In this document: in pieces, positions 1 to 6,545 of the stretch
How the letters are laid out: each line of letters begins with the position of its first letter
Position numbering within the stretch: the first letter of the stretch is position 1
Source: CAZLMF01 sp964560565
Lineage (GTDB): Bacteria > Bacillota > Clostridia > Oscillospirales > Ruminococcaceae
DNA length: 34,278 bases
Direction of reading: 5' to 3'
NCBI GenBank assembly: GCA_964560565.1
Contig: CAZLMF010000006.1
Location: 1 to 34,278, forward strand
Translations under genes and position numbers: made by a program
Notes under the pieces: model-generated
Seen by the model: the letters and a program-made list of their open reading frames with translations, nothing else
Told to the model about the DNA's origin: nothing
Database searches by the model: none

Positions 1-126
1 GTTACGTTTGAGTTTAACGATACATCAAAAGTAGGAGCAATTGACAAGGTTGTTGTAGTGTATAAGAACAAAACAACAGGCGAATACCCAAGAGCCGACA
101 AAACAACTGTTCCTCCTACCCCCTAA
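1..126 (+). CDS. 3' end of an unidentified gene
   Basis: Frame 1 is open from the window edge to a TAA at 124-126 and encodes 41 residues. The end is rich in Lys, Thr and Pro (…TTVPPTP). The beta-strand-like run of valines (KVVVVY) would fit the end of a secreted or surface-domain protein, but nothing identifies a family. A strong terminator follows 16 bases after the stop, which supports this being a real gene end. The start lies outside the window. No function is proposed. Confidence 0.55.
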   Translation, partial: VTFEFNDTSKVGAIDKVVVVYKNKTTGEYPRADKTTVPPTP

Positions 127-142
127 CCCACACTAAACCAAA

Positions 143-176
143 CCCCCGACGGACATTGTCCGTCGGGGGTTTCTTG
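143..176 (+). terminator. Rho-independent terminator of the upstream + strand gene
   Basis: A perfect 12-bp GC-rich stem (143-154 with 158-169, loop ATT) is followed by TTTCTT on the + strand. It sits just after the stop codon at 126 and just before the 3' end of the convergent beta-propeller gene, so it probably separates the two. Confidence 0.9.
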
Positions 177-191
177 ATTAAACTAAGTTTA

Positions 192-2468
192 TTAATCTAT
201 GCCGTAGCCGTAGTAATTGCCCTGTGTGCTGATGTCAAGCTGCTCAATGACCGCTAAATCATCAATTCTTGCGGATACCAAGCGCCCTTGCGACACAGCA
301 TATAGCACATCGTCAATATACAGTCCACGCTCAAAGCTAAACTGCCAATCAACGTCTGAATACTCGATTATTCCACGCAGGAACAAACCGCCGTTTTCGT
401 TGTATCCAAAGGCAAAGTACTGATTGACATTGGTAAAGCCATCATAGAACTGAACAGGTATGCCTATGAGGTTTTTCTCAGGGGCAACAAGGATTGCCTT
501 GTGGCTGTACTGTGCAGGGGAGTATTCGTAGGTTTTTGAAGTATCGTTATTGAAGTATATCTTTGAAATTTCGGAAAGGTCAGTGGAATTAGCAATGTCG
601 AACATTGAAAGCTTTAGTCCTGTTGTGAAGCCTGTTTCTGGGTCTGCCTCATTGCCGAAGCCTAGCATTAGCTCATCGCTCCACTTATGCAGATAAGATG
701 AGAAGCCTGTGACCTTTAGCTCGTCTAGGACGGTTGGATTTGCTGGATTAGATAGGTCAATTGCAAATAGCGGGTCGGTTTGAAAGAAGGTGACAAGATA
801 TGCAAGGTCCTTATCAAAGCGAACGGATTGGATGGTTTCACCCTCTGCAAGCCCCTCTACCTTGCCTAGCAAGGAAAGGCTGCTGTCAAGGACATACACT
901 CCCGAGGATACGCTATTTTTTACGGAGACTGTACCTCTATCGGTTTGAGTTTCCTGCCAGCGACTATCGGTGGTAGCAATACGGAAGTTGCCGTTATACT
1001 CATCCATTGCAAATTGATTGATAATGTAGCCATTTACAGAGCCATTTGCAGAAAACTCGACATTGCCGCCGTTTACTGCAAAGCGGGTGATATTGGTATA
1101 CTGCCCCTCATTGCGGTAGTCATTGCTTGTGATATAAACATTATCAAGTGAGGAGTAGACAGTTCCTGTATAGCCAAGGAGTGCCTTAGTGGAAACTAGG
1201 GGGTCAGTCTTGGTAATATCAAGCCCTGAAACTATTGTGTAGGTGTTTGTAACAATGCGCCCAGGCAAGCAAATATCAATGGGCTGGATGTACATTTTCT
1301 CGTCGTTCTCGTAGTAGAAAGGGACATAGCTGTCAAGGTCGCTTACATCCCCTGGCTTTGCAAAGTTATCGTAGGAGGAGATAAGGTATAGCTTTTCGCC
1401 TATCATGCGTGAGGAAATGTATGAGCCGTTTTGCTTGTAGGTGGAAACGGGAGCAGGGTTTGACTTATCGGATATGTCATAGATTTCAACGTACATGCTG
1501 TTGTAGTTGTAGTAGTAATAATCATACATAATGTCCTGAGCAATTTCAGCTGTATCAGCTACGGCAGAGGCGTCAGAGTCTCCCCCTACAGAGGAATCTG
1601 AGCGACTTATTGCAACGTCAGAATCAGTGGTGGTTTCATCGGGGTTATAGCCTGGTGTGGTTTCACCTTGTACAGGTGCAGGCTCGGTTGCATCGGTAGG
1701 CTCGTCAATGATAACATCATCCGTAGTTTTGTAATCGTAATAGGGTATCATTATGTTTGAGTACTCATTTGAAATGACCACTAAGCGATTTCCAACAAGG
1801 AACATTTCTACAGGAGTGATTTTCTCACGTGTAGTATTCGAAACAAGCTCCATATCGCCGTTTTCAGTAGAAACGATAATCAATCTGCCCTGTGAGATGT
1901 AGTAGATGTATTCGCCGTCAGTTTTGATAATATCGGCTTCGGCAACGCCCTCAACTTGCTCATTGGTTTTGGAGTGTTCCTTATCCTTATTGCCAGCTTC
2001 GGGNNNNNNNNNNNNNNNNNNNNNNNNNNNNNNNNNNNNNNNNNNNNNNNNNNNNNNNNNNNNNNNNNNNNNNNNNNNNNNNNNNNNNNNNNNNNNNNNN
2101 NNNCCAATTGCCTCAAAAAGCGTTTGGTAGTCAGCGGCACTATTTACTGCGAGAGCGGTACTGCTACTAAGCAAAGCTTTTTTATCACCCAGTAAAGAGC
2201 CGTCCTCGTAAAAATGAGTAAATACGCCAACTGCAATAACAGCGCAGGCGGCAATCATAGCTGTAGCACGCACCCAAGTACGCTTTCTAGGCATTAATGT
2301 TATCTTAGAGGTTTTCTCGCCGGTGGATTCAATCTTAATATGGCTAGTAGTAAGTTCTCTTTCCGATACTTTTTCGTTTTCCAGCATAGTAATTATGTTT
2401 TCAGGTAGTAGGTTTTCGGGTACAGGTGTTTCGTTGATATATTTCTTTAGTTTTTCGTCAAAGTTCAT
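192..2468 (-). CDS. Membrane-anchored beta-propeller protein, possible anti-sigma factor
   Basis: The 758-codon frame includes a 100-N gap at about residues 122-155. Residues 1-64 are charged and probably cytoplasmic. Residues 65-84 are a hydrophobic anchor preceded by RKR, and the rest is extracellular. The stretch TNEQVEGVAEADIIKTDG (about residues 168-185) is the hallmark of the secreted C-terminal beta-propeller family (COG4880, Pfam Beta_propel). Tyr- and Asp-rich blades follow, and a Ser/Thr/Asp-rich insert lies around residues 250-310. The start has an AAAGGAGTG Shine-Dalgarno and lies 14 bases after the sigma-factor stop, so the two genes are co-transcribed. A cytoplasmic N-terminus, one membrane pass and an external sensor is the layout of a transmembrane anti-sigma factor, so that role is inferred. 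No zinc-binding HxxxCxxC motif is visible in the N-terminus. Confidence 0.85.
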   Translation of the reverse strand: MNFDEKLKKYINETPVPENLLPENIITMLENEKVSERELTTSHIKIESTGEKTSKITLMPRKRTWVRATAMIAACAVIAVGVFTHFYEDGSLLGDKKALLSSSTALAVNSAADYQTLFEAIXXXXXXXXXXXXXXXXXXXXXXXXXXXXXXXXXXPEAGNKDKEHSKTNEQVEGVAEADIIKTDGEYIYYISQGRLIIVSTENGDMELVSNTTREKITPVEMFLVGNRLVVISNEYSNIMIPYYDYKTTDDVIIDEPTDATEPAPVQGETTPGYNPDETTTDSDVAISRSDSSVGGDSDASAVADTAEIAQDIMYDYYYYNYNSMYVEIYDISDKSNPAPVSTYKQNGSYISSRMIGEKLYLISSYDNFAKPGDVSDLDSYVPFYYENDEKMYIQPIDICLPGRIVTNTYTIVSGLDITKTDPLVSTKALLGYTGTVYSSLDNVYITSNDYRNEGQYTNITRFAVNGGNVEFSANGSVNGYIINQFAMDEYNGNFRIATTDSRWQETQTDRGTVSVKNSVSSGVYVLDSSLSLLGKVEGLAEGETIQSVRFDKDLAYLVTFFQTDPLFAIDLSNPANPTVLDELKVTGFSSYLHKWSDELMLGFGNEADPETGFTTGLKLSMFDIANSTDLSEISKIYFNNDTSKTYEYSPAQYSHKAILVAPEKNLIGIPVQFYDGFTNVNQYFAFGYNENGGLFLRGIIEYSDVDWQFSFERGLYIDDVLYAVSQGRLVSARIDDLAVIEQLDISTQGNYYGYGID
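2004..2103. other. Assembly gap of 100 N
   Basis: Exactly 100 undetermined bases lie within the beta-propeller gene, between the membrane anchor and the propeller. A round 100 usually marks unknown length. The reading frame agrees on both sides, but this may be chance. Confidence 0.95.
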
Positions 2469-2482
2469 ACTGGTTCACTCCT

Positions 2483-2983
2483 TTACAATAATCGCTCTTT
2501 AAGCTTGCCTTTTGCGCGCGCAAGCTTTGAACGAACAGTGTTGTCGTTCATATCAAGCATTTTGGCAATTTCCTTGGAGTTGTAGCCGCTGACTACTGAC
2601 AAGGATAAAACAACCCTCTCCTCGTCGGTAAGTCGGTTAAACTCCTGTTTTAGGTCAATGCCGTCATAATTTAGCTCTTCATGTTCATAGTCATAAGTAA
2701 CGACAAGGTTGCGTGTTACGTACTCTTTAAGCTTGCGCTTAATTTTAGCTGAGAGGATTTTCATAATCCACGCACGAAATGCGTCCTCATTCCTCAGCTT
2801 GCTTATGGAGGTATAGGCATCAAGCACGGCTTCACTAACAACGTCCTGCGCGTCATGTGAGTCCCTTAGAACATAATAAGCTACACGATACAGATCTTTA
2901 TAAACCAGTGAATACAGCTCAGAAAAAGCGGCAGTGTCGCCCTTCCTAGCTAAAATAACAGTTTCGCGAAAATCAGCACTCAT
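2483..2983 (-). CDS. ECF-subfamily RNA polymerase sigma factor
   Basis: The 166-residue product has the two-domain ECF layout. The sigma-2 region spans about residues 12-80, with DAQDVVSEAVLDAY and AFRAWIMKI for core binding and -10 recognition. The sigma-4 region spans about residues 115-163, with a helix-turn-helix around YNSKEIAKMLDMNDNTVRSK. There is no sigma-3 domain, as usual for ECF factors. The AGGTGAT ribosome binding site is well placed before ATG. The gene is directly followed by the membrane beta-propeller gene, the usual position for a cognate anti-sigma factor. Candidate promoters of two types lie upstream at 3032-3060 and 3081-3104. The target regulon is not visible here. Confidence 0.92.
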   Translation of the reverse strand: MSADFRETVILARKGDTAAFSELYSLVYKDLYRVAYYVLRDSHDAQDVVSEAVLDAYTSISKLRNEDAFRAWIMKILSAKIKRKLKEYVTRNLVVTYDYEHEELNYDGIDLKQEFNRLTDEERVVLSLSVVSGYNSKEIAKMLDMNDNTVRSKLARAKGKLKERLL

Positions 2984-3031
2984 ATTATCACCTCATATTA
3001 AACCCTACTTGCAGTTAGGTCTAGTATTTCA

Positions 3032-3060
3032 ATAATAACATAAAATCAAAGATTTTTAAA
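3032..3060 (-). promoter_or_regulatory. Candidate sigma-A promoter of the ECF sigma operon
   Basis: On the - strand TTTAAA (3055-3060) and TATTAT (3032-3037) are separated by 17 bases, giving a start near 3025, about 40 bases before the sigma-factor ATG. The boxes deviate from consensus in an AT-rich region, so the call is tentative. Confidence 0.4.
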
Positions 3061-3080
3061 GACCCGTCATAAATAAAGTG

Positions 3081-3104
3081 TACGAAAAGTCGCAAACTGT
3101 TGCA
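3081..3104 (-). promoter_or_regulatory. Possible ECF-type (autoregulatory) promoter
   Basis: On the - strand TGCAAC (3099-3104) is followed after 14 bases by CGTA (3081-3084). AAC-type -35 and CGT-type -10 elements are typical of ECF sigma promoters, but the usual spacing is nearer 16 bases. The position, about 100 bases upstream of the sigma gene, would fit autoregulation. Confidence 0.25.
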
Positions 3105-3131
3105 AGACAATAAAATTACAGCTAATATGAA

Positions 3132-3159
3132 AAGCACAAAGCATTAATGCTTTGTGCTT
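3132..3159 (-). terminator. Probable terminator of the lacI-family gene
   Basis: A perfect 28-base palindrome (14-base arms 3132-3145 and 3146-3159) starts 21 bases beyond the repressor stop. On the - strand the stem ends in CTT and runs into TTCAT, a short U-rich tail. A perfect palindrome could also be a protein site, but its place after the stop favours a terminator. Confidence 0.6.
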
Positions 3160-3180
3160 AAGTTTATTTATAAGCTATCA

Positions 3181-4176
3181 CTAATCACCTGTCGAGCTGC
3201 GAAGTACAAGCTCATGGGACAGCATAATTAAATCGTCTTTTTTCACAGGATTTGTAAGGTTTTCAAGCAGCTCTTTTATAACCGTTACCCCCTGCAGATA
3301 AAGAGGCTGGCGAACGGTAGATATGCTTGGAATAAACATTTGAGAATATGTAATATCGTCAAAACCCATGATTTGAATATCCTTGCCAACTTGTTTACCC
3401 AGGGTGATGGAACACCTTATTGCGCCCATTGCCAAGTGGTCGGACACTGCAAATATTGCAGTTGGTGGGTCGGGCAGGGATAGGAAGTTCCCAACTGCTT
3501 CTTCACCGGAAATGGAATCGTAGGTGCCTTGATAGAGATACTCATCACGGAAGGGGATACCCGACTCCTCTAAAGCACGTTTGTATCCAATTTCACGGTC
3601 AATAGAGGACTGCGAACGGATACTTGTGGAAATCATTGCGACCTTTCGGCTGCCCTTGTTAATAAGGTACTTAACAGCGTCATAGGCGGCAGCAATATTG
3701 TCAATTGTCACCGTTAACAGCTCGCAATCGTCAAGGCGCTCAATACATAGCGCAAGGTTGTAGTTCTTGCCAAGCTTGTTGATGGTCTGCACATCAAGCT
3801 TTGGCCCTAATAGCACCGCCGCATCAACGGAGCGGCTAAAGAGCATATTAAGTAGGCGCATTTCATGGTCAGGTTCGTCGTCGGTAGTGCCGATAAGAAC
3901 GTCGTAACCGCTTTTGAAGGCAGTCTCCTGCATACCACGAATAACTTCTGAATAAAAGCTATGTTCAGTGGAAGCAATAATTGCAAGGATACGGCGAGTT
4001 TCGCATTTGCGCAAATCGCGGCCTAAGAAATTCGGGCTATAGCCAAGTTCCTCCACCGCAGTATTGACAGCCTCGATAGCCGCATCAGAAATATTTGCCT
4101 TCTTGTTAAGGACGCGGGAAACGGTTGCAACAGAAACTCCTGCCGCCTTTGCCACATCCTTAATGGTAACACTCAT
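3181..4176 (-). CDS. LacI-family transcriptional repressor
   Basis: The 331-residue protein has the family's usual length. Residues 3-24 (TIKDVAKAAGVSVATVSRVL) form the canonical LacI/GalR DNA-binding helix-turn-helix and the minor-groove hinge follows. The remainder is a periplasmic-binding-protein-like effector domain, with the C-terminal signature AIFAVSDHLAMGAI and IMGFDDI. Such proteins usually sense sugars, but nothing adjacent shows which: the neighbours are thiT and an ECF sigma operon. The gene stands alone, with its own promoter (4253-4281), a near-palindromic operator in its leader (4218-4231), which suggests autorepression, and a terminator at 3132-3159. Confidence 0.93.
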   Translation of the reverse strand: MSVTIKDVAKAAGVSVATVSRVLNKKANISDAAIEAVNTAVEELGYSPNFLGRDLRKCETRRILAIIASTEHSFYSEVIRGMQETAFKSGYDVLIGTTDDEPDHEMRLLNMLFSRSVDAAVLLGPKLDVQTINKLGKNYNLALCIERLDDCELLTVTIDNIAAAYDAVKYLINKGSRKVAMISTSIRSQSSIDREIGYKRALEESGIPFRDEYLYQGTYDSISGEEAVGNFLSLPDPPTAIFAVSDHLAMGAIRCSITLGKQVGKDIQIMGFDDITYSQMFIPSISTVRQPLYLQGVTVIKELLENLTNPVKKDDLIMLSHELVLRSSTGD

Positions 4177-4217
4177 ACGGACACCACCTAATTGATATTT
4201 GTTCTATATTAGCAGAA

Positions 4218-4231
4218 AGAAAACGATTTCT
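4218..4231. promoter_or_regulatory. Candidate LacI-family operator in the repressor's own leader
   Basis: AGAAAACGATTTCT is a 14-base near-perfect palindrome (6 of 7 pairs symmetric) with the central CG typical of LacI/GalR operators. It is flanked by an outer TAGCAG…CTGCTA repeat (4210-4215 and 4235-4240). It lies about 15-28 bases downstream of the predicted transcription start, a position suited to autorepression. Confidence 0.55.
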
Positions 4232-4252
4232 ATACTGCTAAGTATTTATTAT

Positions 4253-4281
4253 ATTGTACACTATATTACAGATTTTTTCAA
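4253..4281 (-). promoter_or_regulatory. Sigma-A promoter of the lacI-family gene
   Basis: On the - strand TTGAAA (4276-4281) and TACAAT (4253-4258) are exactly 17 bases apart, each one mismatch or so from consensus. The predicted start is near 4246. Confidence 0.7.
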
Positions 4282-4310
4282 TAGTTCCTTTGATATTGTT
4301 TTTTGCAACC

Positions 4311-4343
4311 AAAAGCGCATCGGTTATAAACCGATGCGCTTTT
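4311..4343 (-). terminator. Rho-independent terminator of thiT
   Basis: A 15-bp perfect stem (4311-4325 with 4329-4343) with a 3-base loop follows the thiT stop by 23 bases. The stem begins with AAAA and ends with TTTT on both strands, so it could act in either direction. Confidence 0.85.
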
Positions 4344-4366
4344 ATGAGAATATCATTTGCTATTGA

Positions 4367-4933
4367 TTAACTCGCAGTTTTTTTACTCCCAATACTTTCA
4401 ACAACTTTATAAAGTAATGTCGCAACGATGGTGGTTAGAATAATCTCGGGTATCATGTAGCTGCCGTTGTAGGCAAGGCTATAAGCCCAAATAGGCTGGC
4501 CTTCCTCAGCGTAAACATGCCATATCAGCATACCTGACCCAAAGTGGCAAGCATAACGCAATAGCGTTACCGTAAAGCTGCCGAAAGCTACTCCCAAGGT
4601 TTTATTCTTGAATACCTTAGTGCCAAGCTTTGCAAACCCTAGTACCCCAAAGGCAACAACATAGTCGAGCAGAACGACCAGTACAAAGTACCCAAATGTA
4701 CGTGTTGGGGGAGGGTAAAACCCTGACATAATTTGAAAAACTGCAAATGCAGCTGAGGTAAGCGCTCCCCACTTGATTCCGTGGCGGAAGGAAATAAGCA
4801 CAATCGGCACCATGCTTGCAAAGGTAACTGAGCCTCCGTAAGGTAGCTTTAATACAGGGATTACTGCGAGTATGCTTGCAAGGGCAAGCATCATTGCGCA
4901 CTCAACCAGAGTGCGGATTTTCCGACTTTCCAT
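4367..4933 (-). CDS. thiT: Thiamine-specific ECF transporter S component ThiT
   Basis: ThiT is the thiamine-binding membrane subunit of an energy-coupling-factor transporter and works with EcfA/EcfA'/EcfT, which are not in this window. The 188-residue protein is almost wholly hydrophobic, with about six membrane helices. It carries the family blocks KLPYGGSVTFASMVPI (29-44) and, in the C-terminal half, RYACH…IWHVY and YSLAYNGSYMIPE (about 126-163), which form the thiamine pocket in known ThiT proteins. The AAGGAGAG ribosome binding site is close to ATG. A TPP riboswitch and its terminator directly upstream (4976-5104) independently confirm the substrate. Confidence 0.95.
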   Translation of the reverse strand: MESRKIRTLVECAMMLALASILAVIPVLKLPYGGSVTFASMVPIVLISFRHGIKWGALTSAAFAVFQIMSGFYPPPTRTFGYFVLVVLLDYVVAFGVLGFAKLGTKVFKNKTLGVAFGSFTVTLLRYACHFGSGMLIWHVYAEEGQPIWAYSLAYNGSYMIPEIILTTIVATLLYKVVESIGSKKTAS

Positions 4934-4975
4934 ATAACTCTCCTTATGTATTTAGTATGTTCCAAACCATAAGGG

Positions 4976-5005
4976 AAAATAAAAACGCCACAATAAATGT
5001 GGCGT
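4976..5005 (-). terminator. Riboswitch-controlled terminator upstream of thiT
   Basis: On the - strand an 8-bp stem (ACGCCACA/TGTGGCGT, 4985-4992 with 4998-5005) is followed at once by TTTTTATTTT. Its 5' side contains TACGCC (4998-5006 region), complementary to GGCGTA in the riboswitch 3' end (5025-5030). Without ligand that alternative pairing could break the terminator. Confidence 0.85.
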
Positions 5006-5020
5006 AAGAAACAATACATT

Positions 5021-5104
5021 TCCCTACGCCGGCATTATCCGGATCAGGTTATGGGTCGAAGTCTCAATTGACTCCCTCTCAGCCCGAAAACGAGCTCCCC
5101 CTTT
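5021..5104 (-). ncRNA. TPP (THI-box) riboswitch
   Basis: On the - strand the conserved core is clear: GGGCTGAGAGGG, then ACCTGATCCGGATAATGCC, then GGCGTAGGGA. These are the pyrimidine- and pyrophosphate-sensing helices of thiamine pyrophosphate riboswitches. The element lies between lgt and thiT, only 17 bases from the lgt stop, so its promoter must lie within the end of lgt. Regulation by transcription termination is inferred from the downstream hairpin. Confidence 0.97.
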
Positions 5105-5121
5105 GGAACAATGTCAGTATA

Positions 5122-5937
5122 TCACGAGCTTGCTTCGGTGTCAATACCTGTTAGTGCGCAATCAGAAGGTTTTCGGTGCTTACTGCTTATGGCTATAAAG
5201 AGGATTGCCGATATGAAAAGCAATATACTAATAATTTGCGAGGTGGATATACCCTGTACGACACCACGCACTAAATCGCCTCTGAAAAATTCGAGTGTGA
5301 ACCTTATGGGTGCATACATAAGTATATAGATAGCAAGCCCACGCCCACGATAGAACTTAAAACGCTCTAAAATAAGCATAATAGCGCATAAAAGCAGGCA
5401 TAAGCCGCTTTCGATAAGCTGAATGGGTAAAAGCTTAATGCCGTTAGGCGCACCCAGCGAGTGAGTGAAGGCGATGCCATGCTCATGAGGGATACCATAG
5501 CAACAGCCAGCCAAGAAGCAGCCTATGCGCCCGATGCCGTGCGCAAGCCCTATTGCAGGGGCAAAGTAATCAGAAGCAGTTAAAAGGCTAACTTTGTATT
5601 TGCGGGTATAAATCACCGCCATGCCAATAGCGCCGATAAATCCGCCATAAAAAACAAGCCCAGAACCTGCAAAAAGCTCATATATTACAGATAAGTGGTT
5701 GTCAATACTTTCCCATGCCGCAACAAGGGTTGGAATAATTGTGATTATGGATAGAAGCTTTCCGCCCACTATTGCGCCAATTACGCAAAATAGAACTAAG
5801 TAGAGTGTATCATCCGTTGCGATGTCGTACCTTTTTCTGCGCAAAAATAAAAGCAGTGAGGAAAGTAGCGCTGCAACAAGCATCATAGCAGAGTATGTGG
5901 GAATATCCTTGCCAAATAAGTGTATAAACGGGTGCAT
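5122..5937 (-). CDS. lgt: Prolipoprotein diacylglyceryl transferase
   Basis: Lgt moves diacylglyceryl from phosphatidylglycerol to the lipobox cysteine of prelipoproteins in the membrane, the first step of lipoprotein maturation. The 271-residue protein has about seven hydrophobic helices. The family signature HGIGRIGCFLAGCCYG (133-148) holds the conserved His and Arg, GLVFYGGFIGA lies at about 93-103, and RFTLEFFRGD (212-221) near the C-terminus. The AGGAGAAG ribosome binding site fits the ATG at 5937. The DUF4190 gene lies upstream, but a hairpin at 5961-5988 separates them. A DUF4358 lipoprotein in this window is a possible substrate. Confidence 0.96.
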   Translation of the reverse strand: MHPFIHLFGKDIPTYSAMMLVAALLSSLLLFLRRKRYDIATDDTLYLVLFCVIGAIVGGKLLSIITIIPTLVAAWESIDNHLSVIYELFAGSGLVFYGGFIGAIGMAVIYTRKYKVSLLTASDYFAPAIGLAHGIGRIGCFLAGCCYGIPHEHGIAFTHSLGAPNGIKLLPIQLIESGLCLLLCAIMLILERFKFYRGRGLAIYILMYAPIRFTLEFFRGDLVRGVVQGISTSQIISILLFISAILFIAISSKHRKPSDCALTGIDTEASS

Positions 5938-5960
5938 ATTTCACTTCTCCTAAAATTAAT

Positions 5961-5988
5961 GGCTGAACCCCCTATTGGGAGTTCAGCC
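5961..5988 (-). terminator. Terminator after the DUF4190 gene
   Basis: An 8-bp stem GGCTGAAC/GTTCAGCC (5961-5968 with 5981-5988) extends inward through CCCC/GGGA. It is followed on the - strand by ATTAATTTTAGG. The U-tract is weak and runs into the lgt ribosome binding site, so readthrough into lgt is likely. Confidence 0.6.
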
Positions 5989-6006
5989 GGGGTAAAAAAG
6001 CTTGCC

Positions 6007-6330
6007 TTAGTTTAGGTAGTCGTTCCAGTTAAACTCATTAAGCTCGTTAGCTGCATTGCCTAAAATTGACATGCAAACTACGCATGAAAGGAAAACGATA
6101 CCGGACAAAGCCAGAGCAATTATGCTCAGAACTAAACCAGCGGTAGCCATTCCCTTTGGTGCATCCGGGGGAAGTTCTTTCTTAGCACCAACTGCCAACA
6201 CAATACCAACGATTGAAAGAACCAACGAAATAATTGAAAAATAGCCCCACCAGCAAATAACAATAGCAATAATGCCCAGAACCATTGCCGCAATAGACTT
6301 GCCCTTACCAGGATAATCCATACCAAACAC
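6007..6330 (-). CDS. DUF4190-type small membrane protein
   Basis: The 107-residue product starts with a short Gly/Lys segment (PGKGKSIAAMVLGI), followed by membrane helices at about 13-30, 32-49 and 62-90. A charged loop KKELPPDAPKGMATAGLVLSI lies between the last two. This arrangement, with two related halves each containing A-x-x-LGI or GLVLSI, is the DUF4190 family, common in Firmicutes and Actinobacteria and of unknown function. The ribosome binding site is AAAAGGAGTG. It has its own strong promoter (6352-6381). Confidence 0.8.
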   Translation of the reverse strand: MFGMDYPGKGKSIAAMVLGIIAIVICWWGYFSIISLVLSIVGIVLAVGAKKELPPDAPKGMATAGLVLSIIALALSGIVFLSCVVCMSILGNAANELNEFNWNDYLN

Positions 6331-6351
6331 TCCTTTTGCATATTATAAGTT

Positions 6352-6381
6352 ATTTTAGCATGTAATGATGGTTATTGTCAA
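6352..6381 (-). promoter_or_regulatory. Sigma-A promoter of the DUF4190 gene
   Basis: On the - strand TTGACA (6376-6381) is followed after 18 bases by TAAAAT (6352-6357), with an extended -10 TGC just before it. It lies directly upstream of the gene's ribosome binding site. Confidence 0.75.
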
Positions 6382-6509
6382 TAGATTATTCATTAAAACA
6401 TAACAATTGAACACACATCTATCACATTGCCTAAAAATCCGATACAAACTCATCACATTTGTCAGCATAATATTATACTCAACGATATCAAAAAATATGA
6501 CAAGCTTGC

Positions 6510-6537
6510 AAAAATTCAGGGGAGCGAATGCTCCCCT
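6510..6537 (-). terminator. Rho-independent terminator of the ABC ATPase gene
   Basis: On the - strand the 8-bp stem AGGGGAGC/GCTCCCCT (6518-6537, 4-base loop) is followed by GAATTTTTGC. It lies 9 bases beyond the stop of the msmK-like gene. Confidence 0.85.
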
Positions 6538-6545
6538 TTACTATA

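Noticed and set aside
4617..4901. 94-codon - strand frame overlapping thiT
   Set aside because: It is an out-of-frame shadow rich in Cys, His and Arg within a membrane protein gene that is supported by its riboswitch.
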